A stretch of 64,000 bases of DNA, from contig CANTFL010000563.1 in assembly GCA_947650285.1 (NCBI GenBank), positions 1 through 64,000 on the forward strand. The letters run 5' to 3'. A model generated the notes under the pieces. The model worked only from the letters and a program-made list of their open reading frames with translations, was not told where the DNA came from and ran no database searches. This DNA is from Hyaloperonospora brassicae. Taxonomy: Eukaryota > Oomycota > Peronosporomycetes > Peronosporales > Peronosporaceae. Position 1 is the first letter of the stretch, and each line of letters begins with the position of its first letter. The translations under genes were made by a program, and so were the position numbers. This document shows positions 1-9,790 of this stretch, piece by piece.

Positions 1-321
1 GGGGCTAGAATAACCCGTACTCAGCGTACACTATTTCTAACGCTTTGAGGAAGCTCAAAGCCCAAGTCTTAGGTGTTAAGTATTTTTAACTCTGTTTATA
101 TTTTGTCTTTTAAAATCATCCTAAGTACGAATGGTTCCCTTGGACTCATGGGAACCACTCAATCTACGTGTCTATATCTTACTGGCTAATAATGGTACTG
201 AGCCCATTAAACCAGCTAAAATATACGACGTGCTACTTTCGCTACTTCGAAAGTAACACCCCTACTTAAGTAACATGTAAACTTAATCGAAACTACTTAT
301 GTAACGGGGTGGCCCATTACA
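1..321 (-). repeat. Gypsy-1 3' LTR (lacks its six outermost bases)
   Basis: Matches 7360-7680 base for base. The inner terminus is the TGTAATGGGCC end on the minus strand, directly preceded by a polypurine tract. Inverted repeats inside it include 42-49 with 54-61 and 132-139 with 150-157. Confidence 0.95.
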
Positions 322-334
322 TCACCCCCTTCTC
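322..334 (-). other. Polypurine tract of Gypsy-1
   Basis: On the minus strand the bases directly before the 3' LTR read GAGAAGGGGGTGA, a purine run placed where plus-strand priming is expected. Gypsy-2 has the similar AAGGGAGGGGTGA directly before its 3' LTR (47260-47272). Confidence 0.8.
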
Positions 335-397
335 AAGACAGCACTCACCAACCGTGAGTGCTCAACCACAAGACTTTAACGACTCACAAGCCGAACG

Positions 398-1777
398 ATG
401 ACTGAAGACGCAGACGCCAACAAAACAGCACTCCCGCGCACAATCAGCGGGAGTTTGGTCGACCGCGTGATGGATCAGCACCTGATCCCTTGGGCGCTGT
501 ATGACTTGTCCGGAGCTCGGTCTCCGGACTCTCTCGAAACGATGCAGGACTACTTCCGTCGTTTCCGTGGGTTGCGCGGAAAGAGACTTGATGGAATCTC
601 ATACGAGTCACTCCAGCGGTCATGGTGTGCGTTCATCCGGCGGTGGAACCGGATGCATGAAGACGGAAGGAACTTTCAGCAGTGGCTGGCCAATCGCGAA
701 GATATCCACGCCGATCATTCCATCGGTGTACTGCGCGAGAAGATCTGTGAAAACGCCTGGAACGTAGATCGACTCTGCTACGTTCACGTGCACGAATCTT
801 GTTACTCCTGTGACTCGGTGCCTCGTCCAACTCGCGAAGCTTGGAAACGACACGTCGCTGAGTATCCACTCAGCGATTATGAACAGCTCTGGATAGGACG
901 GTACGAGCGCAGCTTGGTGGAGCGCAAGACTGCGGTTAATCGTGGCGCGTCACGCTGGCGACACCACTCGCGTTCTCGAGGTCGTGGTGCCGTGCAATCG
1001 CCACGACGTTCTCGTTCGCGTGATCGTCGCGATACACGCTCTTCGCAACGTTCTCGTCGTCGCTCTTCATCTTGTCGTCGTGGTGAAACGTCACCACGAC
1101 GTTCTCGCAATCGCTCTCGGTCTCGTAGTCGTGGTGACACTTCACCACGACACCGTCGTCGTGCATCTCGTTCTCGCTCACCGCGAGAACACACAGGTCG
1201 TCGACCAAGTCTACACCAAGCGTGTGCAGGGACTCGTAAGCCCGAACGAGGTCCGGAACGTCTCGAAGAAGCGAAGAGCGCGGTTCCCACGTATCCTGCT
1301 CGGGTGGAAACCCGAGCCAACGTACACGATACTTGCGCGCGGTTGGAACCGCGCGCTCATGGTGTCGCGACGATGTCGTTTCACGACGAGGGTCCTCGTG
1401 ACCCAGTAAACGCTCCACAATCCAGCGCTTCTGGCCTTCCGCGTCCACAAGCGGTGGTGGACCCTCACGATGGTACTGCTGGCGTCCTGGTTGCCCAGGA
1501 CGATGTAGATGCGGCTGTGAACAAGGCTGTCGATGCCCAGCTGGAGGCTGAAGCTGCCCTTGACCGAGCTGCGCGGGCTGAGAGAACAGCGAACGAGATT
1601 CGACAGTCGAACCGCGAGCTGCTTGAACGGATGCGGAACCTGGAACGCCAGGTTCTTGGGCACGCGCAGGCTGGGACGCAGCCGCGTCCGATGTCGCTGG
1701 TGCGTCGAGCAAGGCGAGAGGGAAGGTCGACCTATGAGCCTTTGACTCCGAGGACGGAGCCAACCCGTGAAGCGTAG
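398..1777 (+). CDS. Antisense ORF of Gypsy-1: RS-rich, coiled-coil protein, 459 aa
   Basis: This ATG-started ORF lies on the strand opposite gag-pol. It begins 77 bp inside the 3' LTR and overlaps the last 842 bases of pol (936-1777), while its first 538 bases are outside pol. Residues 1-185 are mixed and non-repetitive (Trp- and Tyr-containing). Residues about 188-272 are an Arg/Ser-rich domain like those of splicing factors. Residues about 368-417 form a strongly predicted-looking coiled coil (Ala/Glu/Arg heptads ending RNLER). The C-terminus is basic. Gypsy-2 carries a counterpart in the same place and orientation, also ending in a coiled coil, with the local match [10 protein letters not shown] versus SLLAAWNAFV. 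The position recalls antisense genes driven from a 3' LTR (for example HTLV-1 HBZ) and additional antisense ORFs described in plant LTR elements; a role in RNA binding or regulation is inference only. Confidence 0.65.
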   Translation: MTEDADANKTALPRTISGSLVDRVMDQHLIPWALYDLSGARSPDSLETMQDYFRRFRGLRGKRLDGISYESLQRSWCAFIRRWNRMHEDGRNFQQWLANREDIHADHSIGVLREKICENAWNVDRLCYVHVHESCYSCDSVPRPTREAWKRHVAEYPLSDYEQLWIGRYERSLVERKTAVNRGASRWRHHSRSRGRGAVQSPRRSRSRDRRDTRSSQRSRRRSSSCRRGETSPRRSRNRSRSRSRGDTSPRHRRRASRSRSPREHTGRRPSLHQACAGTRKPERGPERLEEAKSAVPTYPARVETRANVHDTCARLEPRAHGVATMSFHDEGPRDPVNAPQSSASGLPRPQAVVDPHDGTAGVLVAQDDVDAAVNKAVDAQLEAEAALDRAARAERTANEIRQSNRELLERMRNLERQVLGHAQAGTQPRPMSLVRRARREGRSTYEPLTPRTEPTREA

Positions 1778-4700
1778 CTGGACGGTACTCCTTGAGCCGC
1801 CCGACGTAAAACGTCGGGTGAAGTCGCAGTGACGAAGGGATGGCCAGTGTGTATGCGTCGCCGATTGCCTTGAGTACCGTGAATGGTCCGATGAAACGTG
1901 GCGCGAGTTTGCTCGCGCCTAGATTGGTTACTGCTGAATCTCGTAGGCCTTCGGTAGATAACAATACACGATCACCTTTCTTGAATGTACTCGTGTTCTT
2001 TCTTCCACGTTTGTCTGCATTCGCTTTCTGTTTATCCACTGCAGATCGAAGAGTATCGCGTACAAACCTCGTGATGGCTTGACGTTGGAGTATAAACTCT
2101 GACACAGCCATGTCATCAATTGGTCGCGCCGATTCAATCGGCGCGTAGTTAGCTTTAGGGTTTCGCATACTCGAAGAAGGGTCGATCAGCGTCTGTGTAG
2201 TCCATTGAGCTATCGGGGACGCCACGTCACGTGGCGTCGAAACAGAAGACTTCGCCTTGGAATGGTTGACAACATTCGCGCTCAGAATACCGTGAGCTTC
2301 ACTCGATCGTTGTTTATCGTTATCACCCCCCGCCAGAGTGGAGCCACGAAGAGCCGTGGGTTGACCCACGGCAAGAAGGGTAGGTACACGAGGATGACGG
2401 GCCGAATTTGCAAAAAATGGCGTCAACCCCGTTGACGCGTGAACCGCGTTGTTGAGTGCAAACTCCGCGAGTGGCAAAAACGCACTCCAACTTGTAAAGG
2501 ACGTTGCGTAACTTCGAAGAACATCTTCGAGGACCCGATTAACTCTCTCTGTTTGCCCATCCGTTTCCGGATGGGCTGCTGTCGACATTTGCAGCTTTGT
2601 GCCAAGCAACTCGAACAATGACGTCCAAAAAGCAGATGTAAAACGAGGATCACGGTCCGAGACAATGTTGTCTGGAAGACCGTGATGGCGAAACACAGTG
2701 TCAATGAAGTGCACCGCGGTCTCAGCCGCGGTGATCGTTGCATGAACAGGCACCAGATGTGTCATCTTGCTGAATCTGTCGACAAAGACCAGAATACCCG
2801 ATCGGTCTTGGCCATCTGGTGCAAGCCCGAAGATAAAATCCATTGAGACTGAGCTCCAAGCCTCAGCTGCAATTGGCAGGGGTCGCAGGGGTGCCTGCGA
2901 CGATGGTGATGGCTTCACGCGCTGACATACTTCGCAGGTGCGAACCCAGTTGCGAACCCACTTGTACATGTGGGGCCAGAAGAAGTCGCGCGAGACAGCC
3001 GCGAATGTCTTTTCGCGGCCCAGATGACCGCCAATTGGGGCATCATGGTACTCGTGGATGATACGAGCACGCAAATCCAAGTCATTCGCAATCACAGTTC
3101 GAGGCGCATCGAATTTGTCGATGCTATATAACAGCAAATCACCGTCCATACTGTATCGTTGAATGTGATCACGCTTCGTTCGCGAAAGAGCTCCCAGTGC
3201 AGCATCGCTGGGAGCGCGCAGATAGGCAATAATGTCCGCATAATCTGGATCGTTCGCGTAAGCCGCGACAATTTCATCGAAAAGGCATAACTCGGGTGTG
3301 ACCCGAGTTAGATTCAACGACACACACGTCGCACATCGATCGTCTTCATCGTCGTCGTCAGTTGCCTGACGACTCAGTGCCATACGAGGATCGTAATCTG
3401 GGCGTCGTGACAGTGCGTCAGCAAGAATGTTGGTCTTGCCTGGCTTGTAGTGCACGACGAAGTTGTACTCGGAGAAGAAAGAGAGCCACCGTGCCATCCG
3501 CTGTGACAGGTGTGGGCTCTTCATTGCTGTCCGCAGCGATGCATGATCAGTATACAGGGCGAACGTGCGTTCGCCCAGTAGGTGGACACGAAACTTGATG
3601 AGTGCGTAGCGCATCGCTAGCAGTTCCTTATCGTGAACCGGATAGTTCTTCTCTGCCGGCTTCATCTGTCGTGACTGATAGCTCACGACTCGTTCACGGC
3701 CCTCGTGATCGAACTGCATGAGGGCGCAACCAATTGCAAAGTCACTTGCATCACACACCACGTGAAACGGTTTGGTGTCGTCAGGGAGTATCAACACTGG
3801 CGCCGACGCCAGGCTTTTCTTCACTGCGTCAAAGGCTGCTTGATGTTCGGGACGCCACGACCACGTGGCGTCTTTCTTCAGAAGTGACGACAGGGGCTGT
3901 ATAGAACCGGCGTAATCCTTTGTGTACTTATGCAAGTAATTAGCTAGACCGAGCCATTGACGTAACTCCGTAGGGTTCTTGGGTGTGGGCCAAGAACAGA
4001 TTGACGACACCTTCTCTGGATCGGCTCGAACACCCGATTTACTCACGTAGCAGCCCAGCACCGGAATCTCCGGTGCACAGAATACACACTTCTTCAAGTT
4101 TGCATATAACTTGTTATCTCGCATGACTTGAAACACCTGCTTCAGGTGTTGAAGGTGAACTTGGACAGCACTGAGATTGCCCTCAGCGCGACTGTGGACA
4201 AAGATGTCATCGAAGTAGCTAGGAGCAAAGTCTCGAAGCGGTCTCAACACTTGAGATACCATGCGATTGAAAGTGGCTGGTGCGTTCTTCAATCCTTGTG
4301 GCATCACCAGCCACTCCCAAAGCATACCACTCGGGGTGCTCACCGCAGTGAGTGGTATGTCACTCTGTCGCATCAAGATCTGGTAGAAGCCATCGGTCAG
4401 ATCGATGGCGCTGAAGATGACGCTACCTGACATGGAGTTTAGAACCATGTCTTTCCTGGGGATAGGCGTTTGGGCAGGAATAGTGGCATCGTTGAGCTTG
4501 TTAAACGCATGCACTATACGCCAGCCTCCCGTAGCCTTCTTCACGCAGAAGGTTGGACTCGAATGGGGAGAGACACTCTCACGCACATGACCGGCCTTGC
4601 GACGACCTTCGAAGAATGCATCAATAGCCTCGACTTGGTCTCGAGGCAACGGCCACTGCCGTGTCACACAATATTTCGATCCTGGCACGAGATCAATCTC

Positions 4701-6293
4701 GTGCCGCACGCCACGATCGGCAGGGAGTTCGGCCGGAATCTTGTCCGGGAACACGTCGGCGTACTCTCGTGCAATGTCGTAAACAGGGTTACCAGACTCG
4801 CGCAGAGCCTCCCAAGATTGCGACGCAAATCTTTCTTCGCGCGCTGATTTCTTTTCAGCGCTTCGAGGGCGCGTCATTAGCTCCTCATTCGGCTCATGAG
4901 TCACCTCGTTGGTGACCAGACATACTTGTTCCACCGTGCCTCCCTTGAGGTCGCGTAGAAAATGCTTCCAGGAGAGTCCTGGAAGGCTCGTAATAGATGA
5001 CGCGTCGCGAGGTGGACTCGCGACCTCAATGTATTGGCGCCTTTGTGGACTCCCGTCCACGTACACAATAGCGTGAACACATTCCAACGCTGAGTTCTCG
5101 TAGCTTGCGTCCCCATCGTGCCTCGAGTCCATGCTCGAAGCTGGCGAACCGCAGTCAGGTGTTAAATCTGCACCCCCCTCTAGACGCTGGATGTCCTCAT
5201 CCAGGACGTCGAAATCGCGCGACGGGAGTATTCCATACTCGTCCGTCGACGCATGATGCGGGAGCCCCTGCTCTACCGCCACAAACTCGTGTGGGAGCCC
5301 CTGCTCGACCACGTCTTGCTCATGTGGGAAACTCTGTTCGACCACAGTAGGCGATGATGGGAACCCCTGTTCGACCATCATATTCGCACGTGGGGACTCT
5401 TGTCCATCCACGTCACACTCGGTGGCGAGCCCCTGCTCGGCCACGTCTTGCCCTTGTGGGAGCCTCTGCTCGACCACAATGGGTACAGGTGGGAACACCT
5501 GTTCGTGTTCGACCACTGCTCTCTCGTGCGGGAACCGCTGTTCGACCGCGTCGTCGTTGCGCGGGAGCCACTGCTCGTCCGCGTCGTCATTACGTGGGAG
5601 CCACTGCTCGTCCACGTCGGACTCCTCGCTGCAAAGCGAGGAGGCATCATCACTCGTGCGTAGGGGCACGGAACAAGCGGTACAGAGAGGGCCATCGCTC
5701 ACTCTGTGTACCGCCGGTGTCGTGGATGTACGATCCACGACTGTAACGTTCGGCCAATCACTTGGAGACACCAAGAGATGGGTGAACACTTCGCTGACGT
5801 CGAACTTGCTTCGACGTCTCACTGATCTGGCTAACCAGTCGATCTGGGGCTTATAGCGTGCCAACCATGGCATGCCCAGGATGCAATCGAATGCATAATT
5901 CATTTCAATCACCAAGAAGTTGTCGTTACTGCGAAAGCCGTCAAACGTGTACGGCAACGACACTTCGCGCCGCGATACGCGGCGTGGTTTCCCGTCAGCG
6001 AGCTTGACAACAACTTGGCCAGGTCCCTCGTGGACCTGGATGCTGGGTGGCAGCATTGACACGCAAGATTCACGGAAGAAATTGTTTGTCGCTCCTGAAT
6101 CCAGGAGCGCTCGTAGGGGTCGCCGGATACCGGCGACATGTAGATTAACAATAATCAGGCGTGAATCACCACTCGTAGTGGTGGCATTTGACCGTGCACG
6201 CAGCACAGATGGGCTGGGAGGTCGGGCTGCCACCGGTGGACCCGGACCTCTCTTCAAACCAGTAGGGCGCCCTGCACCTACTGGTCTCGTCCG
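936..6293 (-). CDS. pol: Gypsy-1 Pol polyprotein (PR-RT-RH-IN-chromodomain), made by -1 frameshift
   Basis: The open frame runs from the shift site at 6293 to TAA at 936. It has no early ATG and is in the -1 frame relative to gag. Counting from the TTG codon at 6257: a retropepsin has D-S-G at residue 53 and the ILGMPWL flap-end motif near 126. An acidic linker at 215-336 holds about ten imperfect VEQ-GLPH-type repeats. The reverse transcriptase carries YFDD at 681-684. RNase H starts near 830 ([11 protein letters not shown]). The integrase has an H-H-C-C zinc region followed by D (SMDFIFG), D (SDRDPRF) and E ([11 protein letters not shown]). A chromodomain lies at about 1605-1675 ([13 protein letters not shown]). 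The last 98 residues are an acidic/His tail encoded opposite the RS domain of the antisense ORF. All catalytic residues are present, so the enzyme set looks functional. Confidence 0.93.
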   Translation of the reverse strand, partial: RTRPVGAGRPTGLKRGPGPPVAARPPSPSVLRARSNATTTSGDSRLIIVNLHVAGIRRPLRALLDSGATNNFFRESCVSMLPPSIQVHEGPGQVVVKLADGKPRRVSRREVSLPYTFDGFRSNDNFLVIEMNYAFDCILGMPWLARYKPQIDWLARSVRRRSKFDVSEVFTHLLVSPSDWPNVTVVDRTSTTPAVHRVSDGPLCTACSVPLRTSDDASSLCSEESDVDEQWLPRNDDADEQWLPRNDDAVEQRFPHERAVVEHEQVFPPVPIVVEQRLPQGQDVAEQGLATECDVDGQESPRANMMVEQGFPSSPTVVEQSFPHEQDVVEQGLPHEFVAVEQGLPHHASTDEYGILPSRDFDVLDEDIQRLEGGADLTPDCGSPASSMDSRHDGDASYENSALECVHAIVYVDGSPQRRQYIEVASPPRDASSITSLPGLSWKHFLRDLKGGTVEQVCLVTNEVTHEPNEELMTRPRSAEKKSAREERFASQSWEALRESGNPVYDIAREYADVFPDKIPAELPADRGVRHEIDLVPGSKYCVTRQWPLPRDQVEAIDAFFEGRRKAGHVRESVSPHSSPTFCVKKATGGWRIVHAFNKLNDATIPAQTPIPRKDMVLNSMSGSVIFSAIDLTDGFYQILMRQSDIPLTAVSTPSGMLWEWLVMPQGLKNAPATFNRMVSQVLRPLRDFAPSYFDDIFVHSRAEGNLSAVQVHLQHLKQVFQVMRDNKLYANLKKCVFCAPEIPVLGCYVSKSGVRADPEKVSSICSWPTPKNPTELRQWLGLANYLHKYTKDYAGSIQPLSSLLKKDATWSWRPEHQAAFDAVKKSLASAPVLILPDDTKPFHVVCDASDFAIGCALMQFDHEGRERVVSYQSRQMKPAEKNYPVHDKELLAMRYALIKFRVHLLGERTFALYTDHASLRTAMKSPHLSQRMARWLSFFSEYNFVVHYKPGKTNILADALSRRPDYDPRMALSRQATDDDDEDDRCATCVSLNLTRVTPELCLFDEIVAAYANDPDYADIIAYLRAPSDAALGALSRTKRDHIQRYSMDGDLLLYSIDKFDAPRTVIANDLDLRARIIHEYHDAPIGGHLGREKTFAAVSRDFFWPHMYKWVRNWVRTCEVCQRVKPSPSSQAPLRPLPIAAEAWSSVSMDFIFGLAPDGQDRSGILVFVDRFSKMTHLVPVHATITAAETAVHFIDTVFRHHGLPDNIVSDRDPRFTSAFWTSLFELLGTKLQMSTAAHPETDGQTERVNRVLEDVLRSYATSFTSWSAFLPLAEFALNNAVHASTGLTPFFANSARHPRVPTLLAVGQPTALRGSTLAGGDNDKQRSSEAHGILSANVVNHSKAKSSVSTPRDVASPIAQWTTQTLIDPSSSMRNPKANYAPIESARPIDDMAVSEFILQRQAITRFVRDTLRSAVDKQKANADKRGRKNTSTFKKGDRVLLSTEGLRDSAVTNLGASKLAPRFIGPFTVLKAIGDAYTLAIPSSLRLHPTFYVGRLKEYRPATLHGLAPSSESKAHRSTFPLALLDAPATSDAAASQPARAQEPGVPGSASVQAARGSTVESRSLFSQPAQLGQGQLQPPAGHRQPCSQPHLHRPGQPGRQQYHREGPPPLVDAEGQKRWIVERLLGHEDPRRETTSSRHHERAVPTARKYRVRWLGFPPEQDTWEPRSSLLRDVPDLVRAYESLHTLGVDLVDDLCVLAVSENEMHDDGVVVKCHHDYETESDCENVVVTFHHDDKMKSDDENVAKSVYRDDHANENVVAIARHHDLENASGVASVTRHD

Positions 6294-6299
6294 TTTTTT
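6258..6299 (-). promoter_or_regulatory. -1 ribosomal frameshift signal at the gag/pol junction of Gypsy-1
   Basis: In the gag frame the RNA reads CCA AAA AAC, which contains the canonical heptamer A AAA AAC at 6299-6293. After a 7-nt spacer (6292-6286) comes a perfect 9-bp stem, ACCAGTAGG (6285-6277) with CCTACTGGT (6266-6258), and a 10-nt loop. The gag TAG (6280-6278) lies in this hairpin. Slipping one base back leads exactly into the open pol frame. Gypsy-2 keeps the same layout at 41543-41586. Confidence 0.8.
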
Positions 6300-7327
6300 G
6301 GACGACTGATCGGAGCACCTCCCTCATGATGGGTGTCCGACGCATGCACCGACATCGGTGCTGGCGCGCGGCATTCAGCCGCGCGATGTCCCGGCTTTCG
6401 GCATCGAAAGCAGATCATCTGACGTCCGCCTCGGACGTCGCCCTTGTAGGCTGTAGCGCGTCGTCGGTCACCCGACGACTCAATTGCATCGATCTCCATA
6501 GGTTCCGGGCCCGCTGATCTGACAGCGGTAACAACTGAAGGCTTGGTATAGGCCTTGGTGACTCTGAAATCCTCACGGAGAGCGATAGCGAAAGCCTCCT
6601 CCAACGTGGCAGGCTCTGCTCGTTCCAGCGAGAGGCGAGTCTGCCCTTCACGCATGCCATCGACAAACACGTTCACTTGTGTATACATGTCCATGGGATG
6701 CGTGACAATACAAGACGCCAGATGTCGAGCCATCTGCACGTAGTCGCGCATGGACATCTTACCCTGTCGCAGGGACAGGAACCTTGAACGCACCAACTTC
6801 TCTTCCTGGGGCGGCTCGAAGGCGAGTCGAAGGTCACTCTGGATGGCTTCCAGAGTGGGGAACGCAAACTCGTCAACAACGAGTTTTCCCAAGGCCCACT
6901 CCTTGGCTTTCCCAGTGAGACGGGAAAGAAGGAAATTGACCTTCGCTTGAGGAGCCTCGAGAAGTCTCGAGGCGATAGCGATGTCGACCTCTCGAAACCA
7001 ACGAGACAACGACAAGCGTTCTTTTCCTTCGCCAGAATAGGCGGAGGTCTCCATCTTCACGGCATCGTTCCGTGAAGTCCGCGAGGGAGTTAAACCTCGC
7101 CGATGGAATTCGGCGAGCTCGCGAGCCATGTAGTCGTGTATGGCGAGACGCTGTTCATCAGGAGTCGCTGATCTCATCAGCGACACAACAAATGCCTCTC
7201 CCGATATCGCCGCGAGGCGATTTAGGGCATCCCACTCAACACCAGTGAGATGGGGAAAAGTCGCGTGCTCCAGACTCACGTCTGGAGCGTCAAAGTACGA
7301 CGAATCGCTCATCCCAAACTCGGGCAT
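6278..7327 (-). CDS. gag: Gypsy-1 Gag, 349 aa
   Basis: ATG at 7327 lies only 26 bp after the 5' LTR, leaving almost no leader beyond the primer site. Residues about 105-205 match a retrotransposon Gag core ([29 protein letters not shown]). Residues 306-319 form a CX2CX4HX4C zinc knuckle ([14 protein letters not shown]) for RNA binding. The protein ends in PKNGRDQ then TAG; the codons for P-K-N include the slippery AAAAAAC. Gag forms the particle that packages element RNA. Confidence 0.92.
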   Translation of the reverse strand: MPEFGMSDSSYFDAPDVSLEHATFPHLTGVEWDALNRLAAISGEAFVVSLMRSATPDEQRLAIHDYMARELAEFHRRGLTPSRTSRNDAVKMETSAYSGEGKERLSLSRWFREVDIAIASRLLEAPQAKVNFLLSRLTGKAKEWALGKLVVDEFAFPTLEAIQSDLRLAFEPPQEEKLVRSRFLSLRQGKMSMRDYVQMARHLASCIVTHPMDMYTQVNVFVDGMREGQTRLSLERAEPATLEEAFAIALREDFRVTKAYTKPSVVTAVRSAGPEPMEIDAIESSGDRRRATAYKGDVRGGRQMICFRCRKPGHRAAECRAPAPMSVHASDTHHEGGAPISRPKNGRDQ

Positions 7328-7332
7328 GGGAA

Positions 7333-7353
7333 GGACTACTAAGTGCTACCAGG
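7333..7353 (-). other. Primer-binding-site region of Gypsy-1
   Basis: Directly after the 5' LTR the minus strand reads CCTGGTAGCACTTAGTAG then TCC. Gypsy-2 has CCTAGTAGCACTTTGTAG then TCC in the same place. TGGTAGC is complementary to a tRNA 3' end GCUACCA (as in yeast initiator Met tRNA); the pairing beyond about 8 nt is not established. Confidence 0.55.
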
Positions 7354-7680
7354 TGTAACGGGGCTAGAATAACCCGTACTCAGCGTACACTATTTCTAAC
7401 GCTTTGAGGAAGCTCAAAGCCCAAGTCTTAGGTGTTAAGTATTTTTAACTCTGTTTATATTTTGTCTTTTAAAATCATCCTAAGTACGAATGGTTCCCTT
7501 GGACTCATGGGAACCACTCAATCTACGTGTCTATATCTTACTGGCTAATAATGGTACTGAGCCCATTAAACCAGCTAAAATATACGACGTGCTACTTTCG
7601 CTACTTCGAAAGTAACACCCCTACTTAAGTAACATGTAAACTTAATCGAAACTACTTATGTAACGGGGTGGCCCATTACA
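7354..7680 (-). repeat. Gypsy-1 5' LTR (327 bp, complete)
   Basis: Bounded by TGTAA and TTACA. Its outer 22 bases form a near-palindrome: TGTAATGGGCC followed by ACCCCGTTACA, and the opposite LTR end also finishes AGCCCCGTTACA. The promoter and polyadenylation sites could not be placed. Confidence 0.95.
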
Positions 7681-8025
7681 TTTACCGTGGTTGAAATTAG
7701 TGATGTCGCGTGGAAACCTTCTCAAGATAGCGGGTGTACTTGTAAGGTGCTCTATATGAGCCACCTTGATCTCTACGAGATCGCCTTGTCCAATGTAGAT
7801 GCTTGATCCGCGAGCCTTCTGACTAATTGATCCGTCTCGCGATCTCACCCCCTTTTCCTTTACGTGTTCTCTGCGTCCTATCGCAATTGAGGGTTTGTTG
7901 AGAGCATTCGATCCCTGGCCAAACAATCCAGGGATATCACGTGAGTTAAGTATGCGACTTTCTTTGACGTCGGGTGGCCAATGATCCAACCCGGAAGAGA
8001 AGTCGACACGTGTAGTTAGAAGCAA
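7642..8025 (-). CDS. Hypothetical ORF, 127 codons, truncated by the Gypsy-1 LTR
   Basis: I do not recognise this protein. About 115 of its codons lie in flanking DNA (7681-8025) and its stop falls inside the Gypsy-1 LTR, so any original gene continued past the insertion site. It contains runs such as GSNALNKPSIAIGRREH and DLVEIKVAHIEHLTS that look protein-like rather than random. It could equally be a chance open frame. The other side of the insertion lies outside the window. Confidence 0.2.
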   Translation of the reverse strand: MLLTTRVDFSSGLDHWPPDVKESRILNSRDIPGLFGQGSNALNKPSIAIGRREHVKEKGVRSRDGSISQKARGSSIYIGQGDLVEIKVAHIEHLTSTPAILRRFPRDITNFNHGKCNGPPRYISSFD

Positions 8026-8580
8026 ATTGAACTCTGTTTAATGCTAACCAATCAAATCCAAAAATCCTAACACTTAGCTAGGCCTATCTATCACACGACT
8101 TTCGAAGCCACGCGTCATCCTTTCAGAGGTAATCCCCCTTGTACCCGAGGTTGTTTACACCAAATGCGTTCTCTTTGAAAACTTGGCATGACCCACACTA
8201 GAAATCGAAAGATCCGATCGAGATCGAGAGATCGGATCGGGATCGGGAAACTAGACCGAGGTCGTGTGATCCACTCATCTCAGGCATTATTCCTCCAATC
8301 AGAATTCTTTTAGGGCTTTATTGACGCTTGCGATCTGTGAGCTCCCACGTCCCACCATTATGGTAAAATCTCGTAATTGCTTTACCACAGACTCGTGATG
8401 TAATGGAGCGATATTAAGGTGGATGGATTACATCCCGGGCCTACGTGGACATGATTTCGGGCTGCGGATTAGAAGTTACTTTATATATCTGCATCGATAG
8501 GTGATTAATATGAGACGATAAACATACGCAATCCATCCTGACATCTACTATGCAGATCCTCTACGTTTTCTAGACCCGTA
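8026..8580. other. AT-rich spacer without a recognised gene
   Basis: No convincing coding frame. It contains a short repetitive GATC-rich stretch (about 8207-8262, repeated GATCGAGATCGAGAGATCGG-like motifs). Confidence 0.4.
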
Positions 8581-8931
8581 ATGCGGTATACGAGGCATTT
8601 TTTTGCCAGAATGGAGATCTCCTACGTAAGTGACGTCTGGGTATCCGATAATAACGCAGATCGTCTGGAGCGATTAGCTAAACTTACCTGGTATATAACG
8701 CGCGAATTAGTACGGGGACACACCAATTTTAACGACGATCATTTTCATAAAATTGATGTATTATCTTATGAGTGGACTGACCATAGAAAGCTGTTTTTAT
8801 CCTTGGTATACAACTTTCGTCAGGTATTTACTCAGTTAAGTGACGCAGGTGGTAATACCACATGCTCTCTCGCGACTCAAATTGAAGCAGTAACCACAAA
8901 ATTTGTCAATACAACCTGCGGTGCAAGTTGA
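8581..8931 (+). CDS. Hypothetical protein, 116 aa, probable gene remnant
   Basis: ATG-started ORF with a protein-like composition (aromatic and charged residues, low repeat content) but no family I recognise; an internal Met at residue 11 is an alternative start. It sits at the left edge of an AT-rich block (8.6-14.6 kb) whose downstream sequence, about 8932-9400, still reads as broken coding frames with many stops. It may be the surviving 5' end of a longer decayed gene. Confidence 0.3.
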   Translation: MRYTRHFFARMEISYVSDVWVSDNNADRLERLAKLTWYITRELVRGHTNFNDDHFHKIDVLSYEWTDHRKLFLSLVYNFRQVFTQLSDAGGNTTCSLATQIEAVTTKFVNTTCGAS

Positions 8932-9400
8932 ATTGCCTCAGACGCAGCATAATATTCCGCAACAAGTTAGTAGTTTAAGATGCTGAACGTCAATGATACG
9001 AAGCTACCAATCAAGCGCATAGCAGAAAAAATATAAACGAATGTCGAGTGGATGTTAATACTAAAAGATCATTTTCGATGAACGCGGTGCAAAGTGACAA
9101 CTTATACATCGACCAGTATCAGTAAAAGATTTATATCCTTATTCCGCGTTTTAGTCAAATAAAACTGTTTTACCAGATGCGATGAATCTGGGCGTAAGTA
9201 ATTCGATGGTTGATTATCTAAGAAACGAAATGATAGGGGTATAAGATCAAGAAATTATCTTGAAAAATAAATGCGGAAAATATGATCACGAAACCACGAT
9301 GATCATGCGTAGAAAAAATAAAAATAGATCATTGTTTTACGGCAAATTCGTGAATTAAATTCTGATGAAACCTGAGGTAGAAAATGTCCGGAGAGAATGG

Positions 9401-9790
9401 TGCTGTCAAAGAAACGCCTCGGCATGATAGTTCGGAAAAGTGTTCTCTATCTCATCTGATTTAAATGGCAGCACCCAATAAAGGGTCAATAGTTCGAAAC
9501 CGGTGGGGATACTGGCGAAAACTAAAACCGTCTGGGACTTGGTGACTGGGGTTCAACTCCACTTTCATGCCAGACAGCGACGTTTCCACTGTAATTGCGC
9601 TTACGCGTCTAGTAACGCGCAATCAGAATCACAAAAGTACGAATTAATGTAGAGTAATGCGCAACGAAACAATGATTAATGCGGGGCTAGACAATTACTA
9701 ACGTACAGATAGAGAGAGTATACATGTTTGGAGTAGCAAAAAATGATTTTCGACAAAGGTCCTAGATGTATTTACTTTGCATTCTGATAA
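9401..9790 (+). repeat. Diverged relative of the 235-bp LTR-like repeat
   Basis: Starts TGCTGTCAAAGAAACGCCTC, close to the start of the element at 11112 (TGTTGTAAAAGGAACGCCTC), and shares the later segments TGGAGTAGCAA and TTTACTTTGCATT. About 190 bp between 9425 and 9620 is not in the shorter copy. That stretch contains a pol III B-box-like GGTTCAACTCC at 9549-9559. The right end is unclear. Confidence 0.4.

Larger units (their letters stand above)
1..7680 (-). mobile_element. Gypsy-1: full-length Ty3/gypsy (chromovirus-type) LTR retrotransposon
   Basis: Two direct repeats (1-321 and 7354-7680) bound a minus-strand gag-pol with intact reading frames. The two LTRs match without a visible difference over the 321 shared bases, which points to a recent insertion. 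Order in the sense direction is LTR, primer site, gag, -1 frameshift signal, pol (protease, reverse transcriptase, RNase H, integrase, chromodomain), polypurine tract, LTR. The window starts at LTR base 7, so the last six LTR bases and the left target duplication are missing. The right flank is TTTAC (7681-7685). An extra 459-aa ORF lies on the opposite strand near the 3' LTR. No stop or frameshift was seen apart from the programmed one, so the copy may be autonomous. Confidence 0.95.

Noticed and set aside
942..1409. Plus-strand frame of 155 codons with Val/His-rich text
   Set aside because: It is a different frame on the same strand as the antisense ORF, translating the RS-encoding repeats; no start context or conservation.
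8398..8435. TGTAATGG...GGATTACATC, resembling Gypsy LTR ends
   Set aside because: Only the terminal few bases resemble LTR ends and no LTR-like sequence lies between; treated as chance.
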